Assembly: GCF_000250635.1 (NCBI RefSeq)
Contig: NC_016940.1
Location: forward strand, 968,995-1,032,994
Source: Saprospira grandis str. Lewin
GTDB lineage: Bacteria > Bacteroidota > Bacteroidia > Chitinophagales > Saprospiraceae
DNA length: 64,000 bases
Direction: 5' to 3'
Positions 58,390-64,000 of this stretch are shown piece by piece. Each line of letters starts with the position of its first letter. Positions within the stretch are counted from its first letter, which is position 1. The notes under the pieces were generated by a model. The model searched no databases, was not told where the DNA came from, and saw only the letters and a program-made list of their open reading frames with translations. The position numbers and the translations under genes were made by a program.

Positions 58390-59274
58390 ATGTATTTAGT
58401 TGCAGAACATCAGGTTCGGGAAGAGCGGGCGGGAAGAGTCTATGATTATGCTCAAGGGTTATTTCCTTTGCTGCCTAGCCGAAAAAGTGTCAAAAAAGCT
58501 CTAGATAAGGGCCTTTTGAAGGTTAATGGGCAGGCCGTTGGCACGGGCTATTACTTGCAAGTAGGCGATATTTTGGCCCTTTGGCAGCGGCCAGTCAACC
58601 AAAAAGAGCGAGAGTTGCCCCTAGAGGTGCATTATGAAGATGAGGATTTGGCGGTGGTCTACAAACCTGCGGGACTTGCCGTTTCGGGCTATCATAAACA
58701 CAATTTTCAGCAGCGTTTTAGAGCGGGTTTGCAGCCTTCTTTGACCGAGGACGCCCTGCCCTCTCCCCTGCCCGTGCATCGTTTGGATTTGCCTACACAG
58801 GGCCTATTGTTGGTCGGTAAGCGAGCTTCTTCCCTGCGTTTTTTGCAGGCTGCTTTTGCCCAAAGAAGCATTCAAAAAACTTATTTGGCCATTGTGATGG
58901 GAAAGCCGGCCCAAGCCAAAGGGCGACTCGATAGTCCCGTAGATGGCAAAGCCGCCGAGACCGACTACCGCTTGCTTTGGAGCGTCCCTTCTCTGCGTTC
59001 TGAACAGTTGAGTTTGCTGGAATTGCGGCCCAAAACAGGTCGAAAACACCAGCTGCGGAAGCAATTGGCCCAAATTGATTGCCCTATCGTTGGCGATAAG
59101 CAGTATGGACCAAAAGGAAAGACCCTTTTGCATAAGGGTCTTTTCTTGGTTGCTGTTGGTTTGGCCTTTGCCCATCCCGCAGGCGGCCAAATTGAACTTA
59201 GTATGCCCGCCCCCACTAAGTTTTTGCGCTTATTGGAAAGGGAGCGTAAGCAATGGGAGAAATACCAACCTTAA
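58390..59274 (+). CDS. RluA-family pseudouridine synthase
   Basis: 294 residues. An S4-like RNA-binding segment (about 25-70; PSRKSVKKALDKGLLKVNGQ) and the RluA catalytic domain with HRLDLPTQGLLL (catalytic Asp in HRLD), KTYLAIVMGK and RPKTGRKHQLRKQLA. It converts a uridine in rRNA or tRNA to pseudouridine; the target position cannot be inferred. The open frame begins two codons earlier at a TTG; the ATG at 58390 is preferred. The 3' end overlaps the convergent aminopeptidase by 4 bp. Confidence 0.88.
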   Translation: MYLVAEHQVREERAGRVYDYAQGLFPLLPSRKSVKKALDKGLLKVNGQAVGTGYYLQVGDILALWQRPVNQKERELPLEVHYEDEDLAVVYKPAGLAVSGYHKHNFQQRFRAGLQPSLTEDALPSPLPVHRLDLPTQGLLLVGKRASSLRFLQAAFAQRSIQKTYLAIVMGKPAQAKGRLDSPVDGKAAETDYRLLWSVPSLRSEQLSLLELRPKTGRKHQLRKQLAQIDCPIVGDKQYGPKGKTLLHKGLFLVAVGLAFAHPAGGQIELSMPAPTKFLRLLERERKQWEKYQP

Positions 59275-60335
59275 CGGAAGGACCAATCGTATTTAGAAAT
59301 ATTCAATAAGCACTGCTTGAGGAGCTGAATGCTTTGGTAAATATCCTCTTTATGAGCCATTTCTACAGTTTGGTGCACATGTCGACAAGGAATGGAAATG
59401 GCGCCCGTAATGGCCCCAGACTTTCCATATAGCTGCAAACCACCCGTATCACTGCCCCCTCCGGTCAAGATTTCAGGCTGCCAAGGAATTTCTGCCGCAT
59501 CGGCTGTTTCTTTCATAAATTGAACCATGCGATAATCGCAAATACTCGAGCCATCCATAATTTTAATGGCGGTCCCTGCGCCCAAAGCCGTAATTTTTTC
59601 ATGCGCCTGAGCCCCAGGTACATCAAAGGCAATAGTAATATCTAAACCCAAACCAAAATCGGGGTTAATATTATGTGCAGCCACCCGAGCACCACGCAAG
59701 CCCACCTCTTCTTGGACCGTAAAAACACCATAAACATCATAATCGAGCTGCTCGTCTTTGAGCTCTCGCAAGCATTCGAGCAAAATGAAAACGGCCAAAC
59801 GGTTGTCCAAAGACTTAGAATTCACGCAATCGCCCATTTCAATCAACTCCCGCTCTCGACTAATAGGGTCACCTACCGATACGTACTTCTCCAGCTCTTC
59901 CTTGCTCATACCCGTATCAATAAAATAATCCTTGATGCTCAAGTTTTTACCTCTTTCTGCAGCCGACATCAAATGGATGGGTTTGCTGCCCATTACCCCC
60001 ACAATATCCTTTTTGCCATGCACAATTACCCTTTGCGAGCTCAGTGTTTTGGGGTCAAAACCACCCAGGGTATGAAAGCGCAAAAAGCCGCCCTCCTCAA
60101 TATGAGTGACAATAAATCCAATCTCATCCAAATGGGCCGCCACCATGATCTTTTTCTTGGGCCCCTCGGCAGTTCCCTTCCGAACCGCATACAAATTGCC
60201 CAAAGCATCTGTAAAACAATCATCTACCAAATCCGTTACTTCCGATTCTACAAACTGACGCAGGCGCTGCTCAAAACCAGGAGGCGCCGCCGTTTTACAA
60301 ATTGTACTGAGCAAAGGGATATTTAGTTTCTCCAT
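59271..60335 (-). CDS. M42-family metallo-aminopeptidase
   Basis: 354 residues, M42 glutamyl-aminopeptidase/cellulase-M family. Metal and catalytic residues are in AAHLDEIGF (His, Asp; about 69), SLDNRLAVF (Asp), VQEEVGLRGA (two Glu), LGLDITIAFD (Asp) and the C-terminal PCRHVHQTVEMA (His). These cytosolic enzymes form large tetrahedral assemblies that trim peptides. Monocistronic; no -7 box found. The 198-bp gap to the next gene (60336-60533) is AT-rich with no feature. Confidence 0.93.
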   Translation of the reverse strand: MEKLNIPLLSTICKTAAPPGFEQRLRQFVESEVTDLVDDCFTDALGNLYAVRKGTAEGPKKKIMVAAHLDEIGFIVTHIEEGGFLRFHTLGGFDPKTLSSQRVIVHGKKDIVGVMGSKPIHLMSAAERGKNLSIKDYFIDTGMSKEELEKYVSVGDPISRERELIEMGDCVNSKSLDNRLAVFILLECLRELKDEQLDYDVYGVFTVQEEVGLRGARVAAHNINPDFGLGLDITIAFDVPGAQAHEKITALGAGTAIKIMDGSSICDYRMVQFMKETADAAEIPWQPEILTGGGSDTGGLQLYGKSGAITGAISIPCRHVHQTVEMAHKEDIYQSIQLLKQCLLNISKYDWSFR

Positions 60336-60533
60336 ATTTTTATTATTTTTTTAATGTTTTTGACTCTACACTTTTGGTTTTGACCTAGTTTTAAAGGAAA
60401 AGCCCCTAAGGCCCAAATGTAGGAAGATCTGTAAAAAATATACGCTATTATTGAATAAGCGAGCAGCAAGCTACAATAAACTCATATAATAATAGTAAAT
60501 TAAAGGCTCAAACAGGCAGTTATCCAACACCTT

Positions 60534-60953
60534 ATGAAAACGAGAAATCAAATAGACCAATCTATCGATGATTTGCTGAACCGCATCGAGCAAGAGTGCC
60601 AGGAAGATCCCGACACCCTACTCAGCATTCATCCGGCCCACTATACCACCGAACACCTCTTCCAACTGCGAGGGCGTTGGCAACAACGCAACCGAGAATA
60701 CCAGCGGCTGTCCAGAATTATCTTTGCCGCCGGCATCGCCTCTCCCACTTTTTTCGGCATCGGCATGCTGGGCTTTTGGTCCTGGGCCCTGCTCGGCCTC
60801 ATTTTTCTGCCCATCGCCGCCACCGCCTTTATGTTTTTTCTGCTCGGTAGCATCTGGCTATCCGCAAAATATAAAAGTAGTGGCTACCAACAAGCGATCC
60901 TCAAAGCCATTGATGAAGAACTCAAGGAAAGAGGACAATTTCTAGATCATTAA
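60534..60953 (+). CDS. Small two-helix membrane protein
   Basis: 139 residues: a charged N-terminus (MKTRNQIDQSIDDLLNRIEQ), two hydrophobic helices in succession (about 62-82 and 84-107; FFGIGMLGFWSWALLGLIFL...) and a short cytoplasmic tail. Not recognised. Possibly an inner-membrane accessory protein; no neighbours share its strand unit. Confidence 0.65.
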   Translation: MKTRNQIDQSIDDLLNRIEQECQEDPDTLLSIHPAHYTTEHLFQLRGRWQQRNREYQRLSRIIFAAGIASPTFFGIGMLGFWSWALLGLIFLPIAATAFMFFLLGSIWLSAKYKSSGYQQAILKAIDEELKERGQFLDH

Positions 60954-60956
60954 TTA

Positions 60957-61088
60957 GGGGCCTCCGCAGCAAGCTGCGGCGCTACGTTGCGGGGCTCGCA
61001 AGTCTGCTCGGCCCATCGCCAGCAAGCTGGCTCGGTCTGGCCTTCGGCCACCCCTCCACATCGCTAGGCCGGTCGCTTCGCTCCCCCC
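60957..61088. repeat. GC-rich stem-loop repeat, copy N
   Basis: GGGGCCTCCGCAGCAAGCTG, GGGGCTCGCAAGTCTGCTCG, GGTCTGGCCTTCGGCCACCC, CACATCGCTAGGCC. It begins right after the stop at 60953, so its first hairpin may end that transcript. Confidence 0.8.
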
Positions 61089-61134
61089 AAACCCAAGACA
61101 AAGGCAAAAAAGCTGGCAAGATTTCTCCAAAAAC

Positions 61135-61164
61135 TTGATTAAAAGAATATTTTGTCTATCTTTG
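61135..61164 (+). promoter_or_regulatory. Promoter of rplY (TTG - 19 bp - TATCTTTG)
   Basis: TTG at 61135-61137 and TATCTTTG at 61157-61164 with a 19-bp spacer match the Bacteroidota consensus TTG-N17-23-TAnnTTTG. It predicts a leader of about 105 nt before the ATG at 61275. Confidence 0.75.
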
Positions 61165-61274
61165 CAACACTTTTGTAAAGCAGAAAGAAAGCCAGTGAGG
61201 GCCAAATGGCGCACTAGCTTCTTTTATTTTTTATAGACAACGCTTAGTTATACTAATACAAATACGCATTTCTG

Positions 61275-61862
61275 ATGAAAACGATTGAATTTGAGGGCCA
61301 ACTGAGAAGCAACCTAGGAAAAAGCAGCAGCAGAGAACTTCGCAAAGAAGGGCGCATTCCTTGTGTGGTTTACGGAAATGGCGAAAACCTCCACTTTACG
61401 ACTACTGCTCTTGAGATCCGTGATCTCATTTACACTGACGAACTTCGCAAGGCTAGCATCAAATTAGGTGACAAAACTGTTGAAGCGATCGTTAAAGATG
61501 TGCAGTTCCACCCTGTAACCGACAAAATCCTCCACATGGATTTCCAAGCTATCGTAGCTGGTCAAACTTTGAAAACTGAAGTACCTATTCGTCTTGTAGG
61601 TAACTCTAAAGGCCAAAAAGTAGGGGGTACGCTAGTGCAAAAAATGCGCAAGCTTAAAGTATTGATCCAACCCGAAAGCCTTTGCGCTTACATCCCCGCT
61701 GATGTAACTCCTTTGGACCTCGGTAAGTCAATGCGTGTACGCGACATCCAAGTTACTGAAGGTATCGAAATCATGACCAATGGTAGCATTCCCGTTGCTT
61801 CTGTTGACATTCCTCGTGCTTTGCGTTCTGCTCAGTCTAAGGCTGCTGCTGAAGAGAAGTAA
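61275..61862 (+). CDS. rplY: 50S ribosomal protein L25 (long, CTC form)
   Basis: 195 residues: the 5S-rRNA-binding L25 domain (1-about 92; LRSNLGKSSSRELRKEGRIP, CVVYGNG) plus the C-terminal TL5/CTC beta domain (from about 95; VPIRLVGNSKGQKVGGTLVQ) and an Ala/Lys tail. Codon use is strongly biased as for a highly expressed gene. It has its own strong promoter and a terminator before pth; rplY-pth is a common order in bacteria. Confidence 0.95.
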   Translation: MKTIEFEGQLRSNLGKSSSRELRKEGRIPCVVYGNGENLHFTTTALEIRDLIYTDELRKASIKLGDKTVEAIVKDVQFHPVTDKILHMDFQAIVAGQTLKTEVPIRLVGNSKGQKVGGTLVQKMRKLKVLIQPESLCAYIPADVTPLDLGKSMRVRDIQVTEGIEIMTNGSIPVASVDIPRALRSAQSKAAAEEK

Positions 61863-61885
61863 GAAGGAGCTTGATTTTCCTTGAC

Positions 61886-61922
61886 AAAACGCAGTTCAAT
61901 CTCTATTGAACTGCGTTTTTTA
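61886..61922 (+). terminator. Hairpin between rplY and pth
   Basis: AAAACGCAGTTCAAT-ctct-ATTGAACTGCGTTTT, 15-bp perfect stem followed by TT; it ends just before the pth start at 61934, so pth may need its own promoter or read-through. Confidence 0.8.
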
Positions 61923-61933
61923 TTTGAGATAAA

Positions 61934-62614
61934 ATGATTGCTTGGATTAAACAACTTTTTGCTGGCCCCGCTAGCTCCAAAAGTATAGACCCTATGAAGT
62001 ATCTTATTGTAGGCCTGGGAAATATTGGCGCAGAATATACCGAAACCCGCCACAATATTGGCTTCAAAGTAGCCGATGCCCTAGCCCAAAGCCTAGAGGC
62101 CAAATTTGAAACAAAACGCTATGGCGATCTGGCCCAAGGAAAATACAAGGGCCGAAAACTACTCATCCTCAAGCCTTCTACTTATATGAATTTGAGTGGA
62201 AAAGCCCTGATGTACTGGATGAAAAAAGAAAATATTGGCCTAGAAAATGTCTTGGTCCTTGTCGATGACCTCAATATCAACTTCGGAACAATCCGCCTGA
62301 GAGGAAAGGGCGGAGCCGGCGGCCATAACGGCCTCAAAAGCATAGAAGAAGAATTGGGCCACAATAATTACCCCCGCCTAAGAATTGGTATTGGCAATAA
62401 CTACCCCAAAGGCCGACAAGTAGAGTTTGTTTTGGGCAAATGGAGCCCCCAAGAAATAGAACTGCTGCCCAAGATTATCCGCCACTGCCAAGGCGCCTGC
62501 AAAAGCTATAGCTTTTTGGGCCTAGCCAATAGCATGAACCTAAGCAATAAAAAACTCTTTGCCCCACCTACTAGCCAAACAGAAGTAGACAAAGACGATT
62601 TGCCTGAAGTATAA
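61934..62614 (+). CDS. pth: Peptidyl-tRNA hydrolase
   Basis: 226 residues. Recycles peptidyl-tRNA released from stalled ribosomes. Visible motifs: KYLIVGLGNIGAEYTETRHN with catalytic H40, LLILKPSTYMNLSG (Asn), VLVDDLNI (Asp) and GAGGHNGLKSIEEELG (second Asn). The canonical enzyme starts at the ATG giving MKYLIVGLGN (61994); Bacteroidota copies often have the 20-residue extension kept here (MIAWIKQLFAGPASSKSIDP). C-terminal 20 residues are a polar tail beyond the family's normal end. A perfect terminator follows. Confidence 0.93.
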   Translation: MIAWIKQLFAGPASSKSIDPMKYLIVGLGNIGAEYTETRHNIGFKVADALAQSLEAKFETKRYGDLAQGKYKGRKLLILKPSTYMNLSGKALMYWMKKENIGLENVLVLVDDLNINFGTIRLRGKGGAGGHNGLKSIEEELGHNNYPRLRIGIGNNYPKGRQVEFVLGKWSPQEIELLPKIIRHCQGACKSYSFLGLANSMNLSNKKLFAPPTSQTEVDKDDLPEV

Positions 62615-62618
62615 AAGC

Positions 62619-62652
62619 AAAAGGGCGGCCCGCAATTGCGGGCCGCCCTTTT
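62619..62652. terminator. Bidirectional intrinsic terminator
   Basis: AAAAGGGCGGCCCGCAA-TTGCGGGCCGCCCTTTT, a perfect palindrome with no loop bases between pth and the convergent thioesterase. Confidence 0.85.
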
Positions 62653-62665
62653 GACGCTAAACGCA

Positions 62666-63127
62666 CTACTTGAAGCGGTAATAAGTAGGCTCCTTCCACT
62701 CAAAATCTTTGTGGCGAGGCAACTCATCAATAACAGCAGCCACCAAATCGGGCCAAGGGGCCGTAATTTTGCGGGCCTGCATATCGATCCAGCTGCCATC
62801 AATAAGGACCTTGGCCGCTAGCTTGCCATTTTCCTTTCGGACCTCCTGCTCTATGGTATAAAATGTATAGTCTGCAGTGGCCGCTTTAAGCAACATATTA
62901 AAACTGAGCTTTTCGTGCATTTGAGTTTCTCGGATATAAGTGCTTTGCTCTCTGAGCAAAATAGCGCCCAAACCCTTTTTGGCCAAATCTTGCAAGGGAA
63001 AGCCCTGCTGGGCAAAAAAACTAATCCGAGTATGTGCCGCATACTGGCTGTAAGAGGTATGACGCATATGCTGATTGGGATCCATATCGGCCCAAATTAC
63101 CTCTACTTCCTTTTCATAAGACTTCAT
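62666..63127 (-). CDS. Hotdog-fold acyl-CoA thioesterase (YbgC/FcbC-like)
   Basis: 153 residues from the ATG at 63127 (MKSYEKEVEVIWADMDPNQH). A 4-hydroxybenzoyl-CoA-thioesterase-type hotdog fold with the catalytic Asp segment WADMDPNQHMRHTSYSQYAA, and IRETQMHEKLSF. Cleaves some acyl-CoA; substrate unknown. The frame continues 59 codons upstream into GC-rich repeat O without support, so those are excluded. Monocistronic by its position. Confidence 0.8.
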   Translation of the reverse strand: MKSYEKEVEVIWADMDPNQHMRHTSYSQYAAHTRISFFAQQGFPLQDLAKKGLGAILLREQSTYIRETQMHEKLSFNMLLKAATADYTFYTIEQEVRKENGKLAAKVLIDGSWIDMQARKITAPWPDLVAAVIDELPRHKDFEWKEPTYYRFK

Positions 63128-63172
63128 AATAGAATATTGAATTTGATTGATGATTTTCAGTGAGTGCTGGCG

Positions 63173-63321
63173 CCCTACAGGCCCGAAGGGCCGCAGGCCT
63201 AGCGATGGGGAGCAGTGCCGCGCAGCGGCAGACCAAAGGCAGGCGCAGCCTGCCTGCAGGGCCGAGCAGACCTGCGAGCTGCGGACCGTAGCGCCGACGA
63301 GCAAAGCGAGGCGGAGGCCCC
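63173..63321. repeat. GC-rich stem-loop repeat, copy O
   Basis: GCCCGAAGGGCCGCAGGCCT, AGCGATGGGGAGCAGTGCC, GCAGGGCCGAGCAGACCTGC, GAGGCGGAGGCCCCAAAAAA. It fills the gap between the thioesterase and the permease. Confidence 0.8.
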
Positions 63322-63334
63322 AAAAAAAACAAGA

Positions 63335-64000
63335 TTAAGGTAAGGCTTGCACCGCCTTTCTAATCATGTAGCGATTGAGCCAAAGAATGCCGAGGGCCAA
63401 AAATAGGGCGCTCAGGAGGACCGTAAAATGTGGCCAATGGCCGATGGCATAGCCCTCTTGGCTGAGCAAATAGCCCAGGCCAAACTTGAGCGGCAGCAAA
63501 ATGGCGAAGACCCCAAGGAGGATATAAACCAGCAGTAAATTGAGTTTTTGGCCCAAGACCTTAGCAATTTGCTCTTGGCGATAACCGAGCTGTAAAAGCA
63601 GTAAAATATCGCTTTGCGCTTGGCTGACTAAGAGGCGATAATTGAGCAAAAGGACCAAAACGGATAGGCTGATGATGGCCGTGGCCAGGAAAAGCAAAAA
63701 GGCCAACAGGAGGAAAATCCCCTGTTTCAGCTCGCCCCCAATGAGGCTATTTCGGCTCAGTTCATAGCTCTTTTCTTCTAGGTAATTGGCCAAAGACTTT
63801 TGAAAAGGATTGTCCGTTTGCAAAATCAGCTGGCTCACCTTAGGCTGCTCATAGCCAAACTGCTGATTGCTGGCCTCCAAAAAGCTAGCGGGGACCAAAA
63901 TCGAGTTGAATTTTCGGCTCAGGCCCACCACCTTGGCCTTATAGGTTTTGCGTTTGTTTTTTCCACGAATATCAAAATCGAAGAAAAAAGAGCCCAGCAT
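63335..64000 (-). CDS. FtsX/LolC-like ABC transporter permease, C-terminal part (cut by window edge)
   Basis: 221 codons read to the edge of the window; the ATG at 64000 is probably an internal Met. It has a periplasmic segment (to about residue 90), then three membrane spans: GIFLLLAFLLFLATAIISLS (about 93-118), LNLLLVYILLGVFAILLPLK (about 153-175) and FTVLLSALFLALGILWLNRY (about 190-212). The order and the cytosolic loop LLLLQLGYRQEQIAKVLGQK, with its coupling-helix look, are typical of the FtsX domain in MacB/LolCE-type permeases. The cognate ATPase is not in view. Confidence 0.75.
   Translation of the reverse strand: MLGSFFFDFDIRGKNKRKTYKAKVVGLSRKFNSILVPASFLEASNQQFGYEQPKVSQLILQTDNPFQKSLANYLEEKSYELSRNSLIGGELKQGIFLLLAFLLFLATAIISLSVLVLLLNYRLLVSQAQSDILLLLQLGYRQEQIAKVLGQKLNLLLVYILLGVFAILLPLKFGLGYLLSQEGYAIGHWPHFTVLLSALFLALGILWLNRYMIRKAVQALP

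Noticed and set aside
63128..63304. N-terminal extension of the thioesterase
   Set aside because: It reads through GC-rich repeat O; the hotdog domain begins at the ATG at 63127.

Overview
The window looks like a chromosomal piece of a gliding, filamentous member of the Bacteroidota, most likely Saprospiraceae. The support is: proteins with T9SS-type C-terminal sorting domains (an M43 protease and a giant SprB-like adhesin), a PorE-like TPR/PD40/OmpA protein, the Bacteroidota -7 promoter motif TAnnTTTG in front of several genes, weak Shine-Dalgarno signals, and Bacteroidota-type housekeeping proteins. Naming Saprospira grandis would be my inference from the gene style and the GC-rich repeats, not something proved here.

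Layout. 1-6.3 kb: htpG (cut by the window edge), an exported ankyrin protein next to an exported catalase, a T9SS-secreted M43 metalloprotease, and malate dehydrogenase. 6.3-13.5 kb: a polymorphic-toxin region on the minus strand with two 5'-truncated Rhs tip/toxin genes, each followed by a small immunity-like gene, then three orphan immunity-like genes. Large GC-rich palindromic blocks separate the modules, and a solitary IS end lies just in front of one of them. 13.5-16.9 kb: a degenerate CHAT-domain membrane protein and a GT4 glycosyltransferase. 17.3-27.7 kb: a giant adhesin of about 3,450 residues with some 26 SprB repeats, whose sorting domain is in another frame. 27.9-28.8 kb: GC-rich repeats around a regular 12 x 21-bp minisatellite. 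28.9-31.4 kb: a methyltransferase/amino-acid-dehydrogenase-like operon and the tmRNA gene. 32.0-34.8 kb: nested IS3-family elements.

34.8-43.6 kb holds one 2,930-residue gene that fuses a DEDDh exonuclease, a complete RecQ-like helicase and a complete UvrD-like helicase. It is visibly AT-rich, sits beside the IS nest and a gene fragment, and is followed by an AlkB-type dioxygenase; I consider it the best candidate for an undescribed DNA-processing or defence protein. 45-51.7 kb: two paralogous unknown coiled-coil proteins bracket an unknown two-gene unit (possible effector/membrane partner) and a TTG-initiated arginine decarboxylase. 51.9-64 kb: an OmpA protein with three C-terminal OmpA domains, a self-sufficient CYP102-type P450, an RluA-type pseudouridine synthase, an M42 aminopeptidase, a small membrane protein, rplY, pth, a hotdog thioesterase and the end of an FtsX-like permease.

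Across all of this at least 15 copies of a GC-rich stem-loop family (about 110-170 bp per arm) occupy intergenic gaps. Their arms carry the same words (GCAGGGCCGAGC, GGCCTAGCGATG, GGAGGCCCC and complements), and in the toxin region they occur as large composite blocks exactly between modules, where they could act as recombination boundaries. All functional statements below are from reading motifs; no database search was possible.
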